Part shown: positions 9,206 to 18,965 of the stretch, piece after piece
Numbering within the stretch: position 1 is the first letter of the stretch
Layout of the letters: the number at the start of each line of letters is the position of its first letter
Assembly: GCF_030700285.1 (NCBI RefSeq)
Contig: NZ_JAUYZJ010000022.1
Location: 435-64,434 of the forward strand
Direction of reading: 5' to 3'
From: Methylobacterium sp. NEAU K
GTDB lineage: Bacteria; Pseudomonadota; Alphaproteobacteria; Rhizobiales; Beijerinckiaceae
DNA: 64,000 nucleotides
The notes under the pieces: model-generated
Database searches by the model: none
The model's input: only the letters and a program-made list of their open reading frames with translations
What the model was told of the DNA's origin: nothing
Translations under genes and position numbers: made by a program

Positions 9206-9817
9206 TCAGAACGGGTTCCAGGTCGGCTCCCGGGTGAATTTGAGATAGCCGACATTGATGCCCAGGCGGGCGCCGACACCGCTGCGGATCGGCACCACGA
9301 TGATGCGGTCGTTCACCACCGCGGTCATGCCGAAGCCGCCGACCAGGTAGGCCGAACCGTCGACGCCACCGAAGCGCCGGAAGAGGTCGCGCACGTTCGG
9401 CAGATTGTAGACCAGCATCATGGTGCGCGCGCCGTCGCCACCCACGTCGAATCCTAGGGAGGGGCCCTGCCAGTAGACGCGTCGCTGGCCGGCATTGCGG
9501 GTGTAGAGCGTGCCCTCGCCGTAGCGGACGCCGGCCACCACCGCCCCCGAGCCCTCCTGGCCGAGGATATAGCCGTTCGGCTCGCCCCAGCGTCGCCCGG
9601 CCTCCTCGACGGTGAGCGCGAGCCCGCGCGAGACCGTGCCGAAGAAGCGATGGCCCGATTCGACGATCTCGCCGGGGCGGAACGTCTCGGGTGTATCCAG
9701 ATCTTCGCCCCGTGCCCAGGCCGCGCCCGCGGTGCCGAGGGGCGCGCCGAGCGCCAGGGCGAGGCCTGCGCGGAGCAGTTGGCGCCGGTGGGTGCCGCGA
9801 TCGTCTCGTGCCGTCAT
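9206..9817 (-). CDS. eipA: EipA-family envelope protein (DUF1134)
   Basis: A 203-residue exported protein of the DUF1134/EipA family. An Arg-rich start (RRQLLRAGLALAL) and hydrophobic segment ending WARG form the signal peptide. The mature part has the family's small beta-barrel sequence: RFFGTVSRGLALTVEEA, the Gly-rich YWQGPSLGFDVGGDGARTM and GVDGSAYLVGGFGMTAV. In Brucella EipA is a periplasmic protein needed for envelope integrity and is synthetic lethal with O-polysaccharide defects; that role is transferred by family. The start at 9817 follows an excellent GAGGAGG site. Codons upstream of it read open but lack a ribosome site. Confidence 0.82.
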   Translation of the reverse strand: MTARDDRGTHRRQLLRAGLALALGAPLGTAGAAWARGEDLDTPETFRPGEIVESGHRFFGTVSRGLALTVEEAGRRWGEPNGYILGQEGSGAVVAGVRYGEGTLYTRNAGQRRVYWQGPSLGFDVGGDGARTMMLVYNLPNVRDLFRRFGGVDGSAYLVGGFGMTAVVNDRIIVVPIRSGVGARLGINVGYLKFTREPTWNPF

Positions 9818-9997
9818 CGTTGCCTCCTCGCCCGGTTCGACTAACGGTTCGCGTGCGCCGGACGCGTGCCGCCGCACACCCCGCGAGCCCGCACCTGCGG
9901 CCGGGTGCGGCCTCGGGACTGTCGTCGCCGGGCCGGACCTGTCCGCCGGGCCGGCGCGGGCCGCTGAGTCGGACCAGCTTCTGGGGAAAATCGCAAG

Positions 9998-10510
9998 ATG
10001 TGGTTAACGCGCCCTCACCCGGTCCCGGCTCCGGCCCGCATCCCGGCCCTGGTGCTGTCGGCGCTCCTGACGGTGGCCTTCGGGCGTTCCGTCCCCGCCG
10101 CGGCCGAGCCGGCGGAGTCGCCGATCGAGCTGCTGGCACTCAACGGGTTCGACCCGGTCAGCTACTTTCTGAAGGGAGGGCCGGTGGCGGGCACCGCGCG
10201 ATTCGAGCTGTCCTGGGGCGGCCGGGTCTGGCGCTTCGCCAGCGGCGCCGACCGCGCGGCCTTCCGCGACAATCCCGAGGTCTACGCCCCGCGGCTCGGA
10301 GGCTACGACGGTCTCGGGGTCCTGGACGGGCGCCTCGTCGACGCCGACCCCCTGGTCTTCGCGGTGATCGGCGAACGCCTCTACCTGTTCCGGGACGCGG
10401 GGCGGCGCGCCCGGTTCCTGGGGGAGCCCGGGCTGGCCGGGCAGGCGGAGGCGGCTTGGCCGGGCCTGCACGATCAGCTGGACATCCCCCCTAGGGATTC
10501 GCCGCGGTGA
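9998..10510 (+). CDS. Exported YHS-domain protein
   Basis: A 170-residue protein with an N-terminal signal peptide (about residues 1-36, hydrophobic core PALVLSALLTVAF, cleavage near AAA-E). A YHS domain follows: LNGFDPVSYFLKGGP, the WRFASGADRAAFRDNPEVYAP core and GGYDGLGVLDG. In the wider family this small fold is tied to metal-binding or heavy-metal handling, but the exported two-part form has no settled role. There is no clear Cys pair, so direct metal ligation is uncertain. Its last 20 bases overlap the end of the convergent phosphatase gene. Confidence 0.75.
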   Translation: MWLTRPHPVPAPARIPALVLSALLTVAFGRSVPAAAEPAESPIELLALNGFDPVSYFLKGGPVAGTARFELSWGGRVWRFASGADRAAFRDNPEVYAPRLGGYDGLGVLDGRLVDADPLVFAVIGERLYLFRDAGRRARFLGEPGLAGQAEAAWPGLHDQLDIPPRDSPR

Positions 10511-11375
10511 GCCGCCGCTCCGGCGGCCGGCCGGTCCCGCACGACGCGGGCAGGGTGAGGACCGCGGCCAGGGCCGGGTCGCCCAGGGCCGCGAACGGAC
10601 CGTTTCGGTAGCCGGCTCCGTAACGTCCGTACAGGACCGGACCGCCACCCGGGATCACCACGCAGCCGCCCGCCACCGTGACGAGATGGTCGCCCGCCGC
10701 GGTGTCCCATTCCATGGTCGGTCCGCAGCGGACGTAGATGTCCGCCTCCCCGGCGGCGATCAGCCCGAACTTCAGGGCGGAGCCGACTTGGCGGATCTCC
10801 AGCACGGGCAGCGCCGCGAGGCAGGAGGCGGTCTCGGGATCACCGTGGCGCCGGCTACCGAGGGCCACGAGGCCGGCCTGTGGCGCCGGGCGGGCGTGAA
10901 CCGCCCGGCCCGTACCCGGCCGCCCCGCGACCACGGGCGCCTCGGAGGCGGCGGCTCCGGCCCACCAGACCCGGCCGAGGCCGGGGGCGGCGAGGGCGGC
11001 CGCCACCGGGCGCTCGCCCGCCACGAGCGCGATGTTGACCGAGTAGTCCGGCGTCCCGGCCAGGAAATCGCGGGTGCCGTCCAGCGGGTCGACCAGGAAG
11101 AACCGCTCGGGCGGGGGCGCTGCGAGGTCCGGCGCCCGGGCGCTCTCCTCGGCGACGACGGCGATCCCGGGAAACCGCGCAGCCAGGGCCGCGACGATCA
11201 GCGCCTCGGCCTCGACATCCGCGGCGCTCGACGGCGAACCGTCCGGCTTCAGGGTATGGGGGCAGGGCGCCCGGTGATAGCGGCGCAGCACGTCGCCCGC
11301 CGCGCAGGCGATCTCGGCGAGCGCTGCGGCGATCCGCTCGCGCTCCGGCTCCGACATCGTCGCCGCGCCCGTCAT
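10491..11375 (-). CDS. cysQ: CysQ-like 3'(2'),5'-bisphosphate nucleotidase
   Basis: A 294-residue Mg-dependent phosphatase of the inositol monophosphatase superfamily. The metal site reads EES (near residue 75) and FFLVDPLDGTRDF (near residue 95), with the second signature WDTAAGDHLVTVAGG toward the C-terminus. The SSAADVEAEALI segment and overall length favour the CysQ branch, which removes the 3' phosphate from PAP made during sulfate assimilation, over SuhB or HisN. The start at 11375 is chosen for GGGAGGAGT just upstream; the frame runs open much further because of GC bias. It is next to glnE on the same strand and overlaps the YHS gene tail to tail. Confidence 0.8.
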   Translation of the reverse strand: MTGAATMSEPERERIAAALAEIACAAGDVLRRYHRAPCPHTLKPDGSPSSAADVEAEALIVAALAARFPGIAVVAEESARAPDLAAPPPERFFLVDPLDGTRDFLAGTPDYSVNIALVAGERPVAAALAAPGLGRVWWAGAAASEAPVVAGRPGTGRAVHARPAPQAGLVALGSRRHGDPETASCLAALPVLEIRQVGSALKFGLIAAGEADIYVRCGPTMEWDTAAGDHLVTVAGGCVVIPGGGPVLYGRYGAGYRNGPFAALGDPALAAVLTLPASCGTGRPPERRLTAANP

Positions 11376-11466
11376 GACTCCTCCCTGGGTCGGACTGCAT
11401 GCCCGAGCGGGGACGGATTGTCGACCAGCCGCTTCGCGCCTCGGGCCGGTGCAGAGTTCGCGTGTC

Positions 11467-14397
11467 TCAGGCTCCGGAGGTCGCCGCCACCGAGCGCTTG
11501 ATCCGCGCCAGCAGCGCGCAGGTCCTGCGCCGGTGGCGGTGCAGCTCCGCCGCGAGGCTGCGCGCATCCGGCAGGCCCACGGCCTTCGCGATCTGCCGGG
11601 CCGCGCTCGCTGAGGGGTCGGAGCCGGGATCCGCCAGCACGAGCCGCTGCCACTGGTAGACCGCATCGAGGAAATCGTAGGTCTCCGCGAGGGGTTCCGC
11701 CTGGGCGGCCGGCATCAGGCCGCACGCGCCGGCCCGCCGCAGGACCTCCGCGCCGGAGAGGCCGATGCCGTCGCGCCAAGCGTGGCCCAGCACGATGGAC
11801 TGGGCGAGGAAATCGAGGTCGAACAGGCCGCCGGGCGCGAGCTTCAGGTCGTGCGGCCCGGCATGGCCGCGCTCGCGCGCGACCAGGGCCCGCATCGCCC
11901 CGGCCGCGGCGCAGACCTGGGCGGGATCCCGCGGCTGCGCGATCACGGCGGCGATCCGGGCCGTGACGATCGCACCGAGTTCCGGATCGCCCGCCACGAC
12001 CCGGGCCCGGGTCAGGGCCATATGCTCCCACGGCTCCGCGGCGTCGCGCTGGTAGGCGGTGAAGCCGTCGAGCTGCACGGCGGGCGGGCTGTGGCTTCCG
12101 TAGGGCCGCAGGCGCAGATCGACCGCGTAGAGCCGGCCGCGCCGCGTGGCGGTGGTGAGCGCCGCGTAGAGGCGCTGCGCCAGGCGATTGTAGGCCACCA
12201 CGGCGTCGACCGGGCGCGGGCCGTCGCTCATCCGGTTCTCCGGGTCGAAGTCGTAGAGGAACACCAGATCGAGGTCGGAGACGGCGCTGAGCTGCCGGGA
12301 TCCCAGCCGGCCCAGTGCCAGGACGCAGCACCGCCCCTTCGGCACGGCTCCGTGATCCCGGGCGAACCGGAGCCCCTCCGTCTCCAGGTTCAACGCGATG
12401 GTCGCTTCGGCGATGGCCGAATAGGCCTCGCCCGCCTGATGCGGCGTGATGATGCCGGACAGAAGGCGCGCCCCCGTGACGAAGACCAGCTGGCGCGTGG
12501 CGTCCCGGCACCGGTCGAGGAATTCCTCGTGGCTCGCCGGCTGGCCGACCAACGCCCGATACTGGGTGCCCACCTGTTCGGGATCCGGCGCCGGCGCGAC
12601 GAAATCCGGGTCGAGCACGGTGTCGAGGACATGGGGACTGAGGCTGACGGTGTCGGCGAGGTGGGGCGAGGTCCCGAGGATATCGGCGAACAGGAGGCGC
12701 AGGCGCTCGTGCGAGCGCAGGATGGCGAGAAGTTCCGCCACTGCGGGCATCCGCGCGAAGGCCCGGTCGAGGGTGAGCAGCGCCGCGTCCGGGTCGGCGG
12801 TTCCCCCCAGCGCCCGCAGCAGGCCCGGGAGCGTCTCCGCCAGGATCTCCCGCGCCCGCCCGGCCCGGAGCGCCGGGCGGCGCCCGACATGCCAGCCCTG
12901 CACGGTCTCCCAGGCCAGCCGGGGATCGCGGAACCCGAAGGCCTCCAGGGCCGCCAGGGTCGCGGGGTCGGCCTCGCTCTCGCCGAAGACCAGGCGATCC
13001 TCGCCCGATCCGTCTCCCGGCCGCGTCTCGAACAGCAGGGCGTAATGGGCCTGGACGCGGCCGGCATGGTGGAGCAGCGCCGCCTCGAACGCCTCCCTGC
13101 TGGCAAAGCCCGCGAAGGCCGCCAGGGCGTCCAGCGCCGCGTCCCCGGTGGGTAGGCGCTGGGTCTGCTCGTCCCGGACCATCTGGATCCGGTGCTCGAG
13201 GGTGCGCAGGAACCCGTAGGCCGCCGTCAGCTCGTCCCGGGCCTGCCCGTCGATCCAGCCCTCAGCGACGAGGCGCGCGAGCATCGCGACGGTTCCGCGC
13301 CCCCGAAGCTCCGGCTTGCGGCCGCCGAAGACGAGCTGCTGCGTCTGGACGAAGAACTCGATCTCCCGGATGCCTCCGCGGCCGATCTTGATGTCGTGGC
13401 CCGCCACCGTGATCGTGTCATGCCCGCGGACCAGGTGGATCTGCCGCTTCATGGCGTGGATCTCGGCGATGGCCGCGAAGTCGAAGTGCCGGCGCCAGAT
13501 GAACGGCGCGAGGCCGGCCAGGAACGCTGCGCCGGCCGGGAGGTCGCCGGCGACCGGCCGGGCCTTGATGAAGGCCGCGCGCTCCCAGTTCTGCCCGAGC
13601 GTCTGATAGTATTCGAAGGCGAACCCGGTGGAGAGCGCGACCGCGGTGGAGCCCGGATCCGGGCGCAGCCGGTAGTCGATGCGGTGGACGTAGCCGTCCG
13701 CGGTGCGCTCGGACAGGAGCTTCACCAGGCCCTGGGCGAGCTTGACGAAAAACGCCTTGGGATCCGCGCTCGCGACGGCCGCGGCGCGCTCGGCCTCGTA
13801 GAAGACCACCAGGTCGATGTCGCTGGAATAGTTCAGCTCGCGGCCGCCGTGCTTGCCGAGCCCCAGGATGACCAGCCCGGAATCGACCTGCGGCGCCTCC
13901 GGATCCGGCGGCCGGAAGCGCCCGGCCGCCATCCCCTGCCGGAGCAGCGCATCGGTCGCCCCGTTCACCGACGCGTCGGCGAAATCGGACAGGGCCCGGG
14001 TGACCGCGTCGAGGTCCCAGCAGCCGCCGAGATCTGCCAGGGCGACCAGGAGGGCATGCGCCTCCCGGTTCCGGCGCAGCCGGCGGCCGACCTCGGAGAG
14101 GTCGGGATTGGCGCCACACGCGCCGCCCACCGCGCGCTGCCGCGCAATGATCGCCCGGCTGGCGGCCTCCGGCGGCTGCTCCATCAGGGCGGCGAGACGC
14201 TCCGGCGACCGGGTGACCGCCTGCCAGAGGAACGGCGAATGGTCTGCCAGCCCGAGCAGCAGCGCCCGGCAGGCCGGGGTCAGGAAGCCGGCGGCGAAGG
14301 CCGGTTCTATCGCGGCCAGACGGTCGCGCGCCGCCTCGGGATCGGTGAGCCGCAGGCTGGGGCGCAGGCTCTCGCGCAGGGTGGGTCCGGGCAGCAT
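11467..14397 (-). CDS. glnE: Bifunctional glutamine synthetase adenylyltransferase/deadenylylase
   Basis: A 976-residue cytosolic enzyme that adenylylates glutamine synthetase to switch it off and removes the AMP to reactivate it, under control of PII protein. Two nucleotidyltransferase modules are visible: the N-terminal deadenylylase with SSDIDLVVFYE near residue 190 and RPDPGSTA, and the C-terminal adenylylase with SDLDLVFLYDF near residue 710 and LRPYGSHSPPAV. The linker carries GLGKHGGRELN and ALGRLGSRQLS in the matching places. Length is normal for the family. It is transcribed away from chpT and followed after about 90 bases by the CysQ-like gene. Confidence 0.95.
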   Translation of the reverse strand: MLPGPTLRESLRPSLRLTDPEAARDRLAAIEPAFAAGFLTPACRALLLGLADHSPFLWQAVTRSPERLAALMEQPPEAASRAIIARQRAVGGACGANPDLSEVGRRLRRNREAHALLVALADLGGCWDLDAVTRALSDFADASVNGATDALLRQGMAAGRFRPPDPEAPQVDSGLVILGLGKHGGRELNYSSDIDLVVFYEAERAAAVASADPKAFFVKLAQGLVKLLSERTADGYVHRIDYRLRPDPGSTAVALSTGFAFEYYQTLGQNWERAAFIKARPVAGDLPAGAAFLAGLAPFIWRRHFDFAAIAEIHAMKRQIHLVRGHDTITVAGHDIKIGRGGIREIEFFVQTQQLVFGGRKPELRGRGTVAMLARLVAEGWIDGQARDELTAAYGFLRTLEHRIQMVRDEQTQRLPTGDAALDALAAFAGFASREAFEAALLHHAGRVQAHYALLFETRPGDGSGEDRLVFGESEADPATLAALEAFGFRDPRLAWETVQGWHVGRRPALRAGRAREILAETLPGLLRALGGTADPDAALLTLDRAFARMPAVAELLAILRSHERLRLLFADILGTSPHLADTVSLSPHVLDTVLDPDFVAPAPDPEQVGTQYRALVGQPASHEEFLDRCRDATRQLVFVTGARLLSGIITPHQAGEAYSAIAEATIALNLETEGLRFARDHGAVPKGRCCVLALGRLGSRQLSAVSDLDLVFLYDFDPENRMSDGPRPVDAVVAYNRLAQRLYAALTTATRRGRLYAVDLRLRPYGSHSPPAVQLDGFTAYQRDAAEPWEHMALTRARVVAGDPELGAIVTARIAAVIAQPRDPAQVCAAAGAMRALVARERGHAGPHDLKLAPGGLFDLDFLAQSIVLGHAWRDGIGLSGAEVLRRAGACGLMPAAQAEPLAETYDFLDAVYQWQRLVLADPGSDPSASAARQIAKAVGLPDARSLAAELHRHRRRTCALLARIKRSVAATSGA

Positions 14398-14871
14398 GCG
14401 ACCGGCCTGCCGCCTCAGTGGGCCCGGCCGGGCGCGGGCGACCGGGCGACGGCCGCCCTGCTCCGGACTTCGGTCTCGCGTCTCACGGGGGCTCCTCCCT
14501 GGATCCGAATCCTCTCGTCAACACGCTCCTTCGCCGAACCGGGTGCCGCTTCGGCGGCGGGCGCTCTGGACGATGGCCGGCACCGTACACGATCCGGCCC
14601 GTCCCTGTCCGGTGCTGCCGTGATGCCTCCGGGCCGCGGCCCGATCCCGGCGCCTCCCGAACCGGCCGCGCGTCCCGGTAACGCTTTGCAAAGCTGACCG
14701 TGGCGTCTATCCGTGCGGACCGGTCCATCGCGCCCGGTCTGGCCCGCGGGCCGCGCGGGATTGTTCGCGGGGACTCGACCGCCGCACCGGGCGGCCGAGG
14801 ATCGGCGGCCCCGGATCGGGGCCCGGCCCGCAGATGTTTCGACCTTCAGACCCGCCCGCCCGGAGCGCACC
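14398..14871. other. Divergent intergenic region between glnE and chpT
   Basis: This 474-base gap separates two divergently transcribed genes, so it should hold both promoters. It is very GC-rich and I see no convincing gene, tRNA or terminator. Short frames that stay open on either strand have the low-complexity Arg/Pro/Gly composition of GC shadows. A possible ribosome site GGAG lies 7 bases before the chpT ATG. No clear promoter box could be picked by eye. Confidence 0.6.
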
Positions 14872-15582
14872 ATGTCCTCCCCGACCTCGCCCATCCTGAA
14901 CCTCGACGGCCTCGACCTCGCCGCCCTGCTCTGTTCCCGCGTCTGCCACGACGTGATCAGCCCCGTCGGCGCGATCGTGAACGGGCTGGAGGTCCTGGAG
15001 GACGACCAGGACGAATCGATGCGCACCTTCGCCCTCGAGCTGATCGGCAAGAGCGCCCGGCAGGCCTCGGCCCGGCTGAAATTCGCCCGGATCGCCTTCG
15101 GGGCGGCGGGGTCCGCCGGCGCCTCGATCGATCTCGCCGACGCCGAGGGCGTGGCCAAGGGCATGTTCGTCGACGACAAGACCAAGCTCACCTGGAGCGC
15201 GCCGCAGGCCCTGTTCCCCAAGAACAAGGTCAAGCTGCTCCTGAACCTCGTGATGATCGCCACCTCGGCGATCCCGCGGGGCGGGGTGATCGACGTCACC
15301 GTCTCCGGCGCGGGCGAAGCGCCGACCCTCGTGCTCCGGGCCAAGGGCTCGCATGCCCGCATCCCGCCCCATGTCGAGGAGCTGATGGCCGGCAGCCCCG
15401 AGAGCGGCACGGTCGATGCCCACGCCATCCTGCCCTTCTATGCCGGCCTCGTGGCGCGGGCCGCCGCCATGGAGGTGCGATTCGCCATCGAGGGCGACGA
15501 AGTGACGATCACGGCCACGCCGACAGTGATCGAGATGCCCGCGGAAGCAGGCGACGAAGCTTCCGACACGGCGCTCGCCTGA
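14872..15582 (+). CDS. chpT: Histidine phosphotransferase ChpT
   Basis: A 236-residue protein that resembles a degenerate histidine-kinase core. An N-terminal helical hairpin carries the phospho-acceptor His in CSRVCHDVISPVGAI (His26), and the C-terminal part is an ATPase-like fold lacking ATP-binding boxes. In Caulobacter ChpT relays phosphate from the hybrid kinase CckA to the cell-cycle regulators CtrA and CpdR; other alphaproteobacteria keep this role. The start at 14872 follows GGAG and gives the characteristic short N-terminus. It lies 102 bases upstream of cheA on the same strand, a neighbourhood that may hint at crosstalk but is not proof of it. Confidence 0.88.
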   Translation: MSSPTSPILNLDGLDLAALLCSRVCHDVISPVGAIVNGLEVLEDDQDESMRTFALELIGKSARQASARLKFARIAFGAAGSAGASIDLADAEGVAKGMFVDDKTKLTWSAPQALFPKNKVKLLLNLVMIATSAIPRGGVIDVTVSGAGEAPTLVLRAKGSHARIPPHVEELMAGSPESGTVDAHAILPFYAGLVARAAAMEVRFAIEGDEVTITATPTVIEMPAEAGDEASDTALA

Positions 15583-15684
15583 AAATCTCAAAAATCGCGC
15601 GGCGGGGCGGGAATCGAAACGCTTCCCTAACCCTGCGCGAGTAAGTAAGTTACGCGAGAGCCTCTCCGTGTAACGAGTATCGCT

Positions 15685-18417
15685 ATGGACGACCTGCTTC
15701 GTGAGTTTCTGACCGAGAGCGGGGAACACCTCGACACGGTTGATGCCGAGTTGGTTCGGTTCGAACAGGACCCGAATAACGAGACGATCCTGCGGAACAT
15801 CTTCCGACTTGTGCATACGATCAAGGGTACTTGCGGGTTTCTTGGTTTGCCGCGCCTCGAAGCCTTGGCTCACGCCGCCGAGACCTTGATGGGCCGCTTC
15901 CGCGACGGACTGCCCGCCACCTCCCAATCGGTGACGCTGATTCTCTCGACCCTGGACCGACTCAAGGCGATCCTGGCCGACCTGGAAGCCACCGGCAGCG
16001 AGCCGGCGGGCTCGGACGACGATCTGATCTCCGCCCTGGAAGCCATGGCAGAGCCCGCGGCCGTCGCGGCGCCCCCGCCCGAGCCGGTGCTGCCGGACCC
16101 TGTCGCGCGCGAACTGAAGCCCGGTGAGGTGACCCTGGACGAGCTGGAGGCCGCCTTCATGGCGGCGCCGGGTCCGGACGAAGCGGGTTTCGCGGCCCCG
16201 GTCGAGGCGCCCGAGCCCGTGTTGCCCAAGCCCGCGCCGCCCAAGCCCGCGCTGCCCAAGGCCGAGGCGCCCAAGGCCGAGCATTCCAGGACGGAGGCCG
16301 CCGAAGCTGATTCGGCCAAGGCCGAGCCGGCTCGGGTCGAGGGGGCCGAGGTCGAGACGACGGCGACCGGCAAGATCCAGACGATCCGCGTGAACGTGGA
16401 CACCCTCGAGCACCTCATGACGATGGTCTCGGAGCTGGTGCTGACGCGCAACCAGCTCCTGGAGATCGCCCGCCGGCACGAGGATTCGAGCTACAAGGTT
16501 CCGCTCCAGCGCCTCTCCCACGTCACCGCCGAGCTGCAGGAAGGCGTGATGAAGACGCGCATGCAGCCGATCGGCAACGCGTGGCAGAAGCTGCCGCGCG
16601 TCGTGCGCGACCTCTCGGCCGAACTCGGCAAGCAGATCGACCTGGTGATGGTCGGCGCGGAGACCGAGCTGGACCGGCAGGTCCTCGAGGTGATCAAGGA
16701 CCCGCTGACCCACATGGTCCGCAATTCGGCCGATCACGGGCTCGAATCGACCGCCGGGCGCGTGGCGGCGGGCAAGCCCGCCCGCGGCACGATCCGGCTC
16801 GCCGCCTATCACGAGGGCGGCACGATCACGATCGAGATCGCCGACGACGGCAAGGGCCTCGACCTCGCGGCGATCCGCAGGAAGGCGGTGGAGCGCGGGC
16901 TGGCGCCCCAGGCCGACGTCGATCGGATGACCGACGCGCAGGTCGCAAAGTTCATCTTCCACGCCGGGTTCTCGACGGCGGCGGCGGTCACCTCGGTCTC
17001 GGGCCGCGGCGTCGGCATGGACGTGGTCAAGACCAACATCGAGACGATCGGCGGCATCATCGACATCGCCACCACGGCGGGCCGGGGCACGACCTTCACG
17101 ATCAAGATCCCGCTCACGCTGGCCATCGTCGCAGCGCTGATCGTGCGCGCCGGCGAGCATCGCTTCGCCCTGCCGCAGGTGGCCGTGCTCGAACTCGTGC
17201 GGGTCGATGCCGGGGCGCAGCGGGTGGAGCGCATCAACGGCTCGCCGGTTCTGCGCCTGCGCGAGCGGCTGCTCCCGATTGTCTCGCTGACCGGCCTGCT
17301 CGGGCAGTCGAGCGGCCACGCCGAGGGCGCGGAGACCGAGCAGGCCGGCTTCGTGGTGGTGGCCCAGGTCGGGCGCCAGCGCTTCGGCATCCTGGTCGAC
17401 GAGGTCTTCCACACGGAGGAGATCGTCGTGAAGCCGATGTCGGCCAAGCTTCGGCACATCCCGATGTTTGCCGGCAACACGATCCTGGGCGACGGCGCCG
17501 TGGTGCTGATCGTCGATCCCAACGGCGTGGCCCGGCAGGTCGCCCAGGGCGTCCAGGGCAGCGCCGGCCACGCCGAGGCCGAGGCCGATACGGTGGAGAT
17601 CGGCGACACCAAGACCACCCTCTTGGTGTTCAAGGGCGGCCAGGGCAGCTTCAAGGCGGTCCCGCTCTCCCTCGTGACGCGCCTTGAGGAAATCGAGTGC
17701 GACAAGGTCGAGTGGCTCGGCGGCCGCCCGCTGATCCAGTATCGCGGGCGCCTCATGCCGCTCGTCCCGGCCGATCCGGCGATCACGATCCGCTCGGAGG
17801 GTACGCAGGCGCTGGTGGTGTTCTCCGACGGGGAGCGCGCGATGGGCCTCGTGGTCGATGAAATCGTCGACATCGTCGAGGAGCGCCTCGACATCGAGAT
17901 CGCGGCGGATCGCTCGGACCTGATCGGGTCGGCGGTGCTGCGCGGCCGGGCCACCGACATCATCAACATCGCCCATTTCCTGCCGCTGGCCTACGACGAC
18001 TGGGCGCGTGGCCCGAAGCGGCCGGAGCAGATCTCCACGCTCCTGCTCGTCGACGACTCGGCCTTCTTCCGCGACATGCTGAGCCCGGTCCTGAAGGCTG
18101 CGGGCTATCAGGTCATCACGGCGTCGAGCGCCGATGCCGCGATGACGACCCTCCAGGCCGATCCGCGGATCGAGGTGGTCGTCACCGACCTGGAGATGCC
18201 GGGGCGGAACGGCTTCGACCTCGTCGCCGCGATGCGCGGCGCGGAGCCGCGGCTCGCCGGCCTGCCGGTGATCGGCCTCACGGGCACCGTCGGCACCGAG
18301 TCGGTGGAACGGGCCCGGGCGCTGGCGATCAGCGACCTTGTGGCCAAGTTCGACCGCAGCGGGCTGATCGCGGCGCTGGCCGAGATCAGCACCTCGAAGG
18401 TCTCGAAAGCCGCCTGA
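15685..18417 (+). CDS. cheA: CheA-type hybrid chemotaxis histidine kinase
   Basis: A 910-residue signalling kinase. An N-terminal HPt domain has its phospho-His in RLVHTIKGTCGF (His44). An Ala/Pro/Lys/Glu-rich linker spans about residues 170-230. The dimerisation helices, the ATPase domain (MVRNSADHGLE, DDGKGLD, GRGVGMDVVK) and a CheW-like domain follow. A C-terminal receiver domain begins at LLLVDDSAFFRDM (about residue 785), with acceptor Asp in VVTDLEMPGRNG. The fused receiver makes it a CheA-CheY hybrid, common in alternative chemosensory systems rather than the classical flagellar one. No chemoreceptor gene lies in the window. It starts the cheAWYBR operon. Confidence 0.93.
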   Translation: MDDLLREFLTESGEHLDTVDAELVRFEQDPNNETILRNIFRLVHTIKGTCGFLGLPRLEALAHAAETLMGRFRDGLPATSQSVTLILSTLDRLKAILADLEATGSEPAGSDDDLISALEAMAEPAAVAAPPPEPVLPDPVARELKPGEVTLDELEAAFMAAPGPDEAGFAAPVEAPEPVLPKPAPPKPALPKAEAPKAEHSRTEAAEADSAKAEPARVEGAEVETTATGKIQTIRVNVDTLEHLMTMVSELVLTRNQLLEIARRHEDSSYKVPLQRLSHVTAELQEGVMKTRMQPIGNAWQKLPRVVRDLSAELGKQIDLVMVGAETELDRQVLEVIKDPLTHMVRNSADHGLESTAGRVAAGKPARGTIRLAAYHEGGTITIEIADDGKGLDLAAIRRKAVERGLAPQADVDRMTDAQVAKFIFHAGFSTAAAVTSVSGRGVGMDVVKTNIETIGGIIDIATTAGRGTTFTIKIPLTLAIVAALIVRAGEHRFALPQVAVLELVRVDAGAQRVERINGSPVLRLRERLLPIVSLTGLLGQSSGHAEGAETEQAGFVVVAQVGRQRFGILVDEVFHTEEIVVKPMSAKLRHIPMFAGNTILGDGAVVLIVDPNGVARQVAQGVQGSAGHAEAEADTVEIGDTKTTLLVFKGGQGSFKAVPLSLVTRLEEIECDKVEWLGGRPLIQYRGRLMPLVPADPAITIRSEGTQALVVFSDGERAMGLVVDEIVDIVEERLDIEIAADRSDLIGSAVLRGRATDIINIAHFLPLAYDDWARGPKRPEQISTLLLVDDSAFFRDMLSPVLKAAGYQVITASSADAAMTTLQADPRIEVVVTDLEMPGRNGFDLVAAMRGAEPRLAGLPVIGLTGTVGTESVERARALAISDLVAKFDRSGLIAALAEISTSKVSKAA

Positions 18418-18462
18418 TCCCCGCGCCGCCCGCCATACGACGATCGAATCCGGAGAGTTCTG

Positions 18463-18954
18463 ATGCAGGCTGCCAACGCCAACGGCACCGAGACCGGCGC
18501 CACCGACGACTTCGTCACGGTTTTTGTCGGTGAGACCCTGTTCGGGCTGGCGATCGAGCGGGTCCACGACGTGTTCGTGCCCTCCGGCGTGACGCCGGTG
18601 CCCCTGGCGCCGGCCGAGATCGTCGGCTTGCTGAACCTGCGCGGGCGCGTTGTCACCGCCCTGTGCCTGCGCCGACGCCTGGGGCTGCCCGACGCCGAGG
18701 CCGACGGGGACAAGGCCAAGCGCAAGATGGCGATCGGCCTGGAGCAGGGGGGCGAGACCTTCGCGCTCGTGGTCGACGGCGTCGGCGAGGTGCTGAAGCT
18801 CGGCGCCGACAGCCGCGAGGCGGTGCCGATCAACCTGGACCCGCGCTGGCGCAACCTCGCCACCTGCGTCCACCGCCTCGACGGGCGCCTCTTGGTGATC
18901 CTCGACGTGGACGCGCTCCTGGGCTTCAGCGCTGCCGGCGCGCAGGCGGCTTGA
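18463..18954 (+). CDS. cheW: Chemotaxis adaptor CheW
   Basis: A 163-residue adaptor with a single CheW domain: FVTVFVGETLFGLAIERVHDV, the conserved GLLNLRGRVVTALCLRRRLGLP, and LVVDGVGEVLKL near residue 105. CheW couples chemoreceptors to CheA in the signalling array at the membrane. It follows cheA after 45 bases with a GGAGA site ahead of the ATG. cheY begins 11 bases after its stop, so the genes are almost certainly co-transcribed. Confidence 0.93.
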   Translation: MQAANANGTETGATDDFVTVFVGETLFGLAIERVHDVFVPSGVTPVPLAPAEIVGLLNLRGRVVTALCLRRRLGLPDAEADGDKAKRKMAIGLEQGGETFALVVDGVGEVLKLGADSREAVPINLDPRWRNLATCVHRLDGRLLVILDVDALLGFSAAGAQAA

Positions 18955-18965
18955 GGAAAAGGGCT

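Noticed and set aside
14707..18873. A very long open frame on the minus strand opposite chpT, cheA and cheW
   Set aside because: Its composition (His/Arg/Asp/Gly-rich, no domains) is that of a GC-bias shadow, and the plus-strand genes have complete recognised domains.
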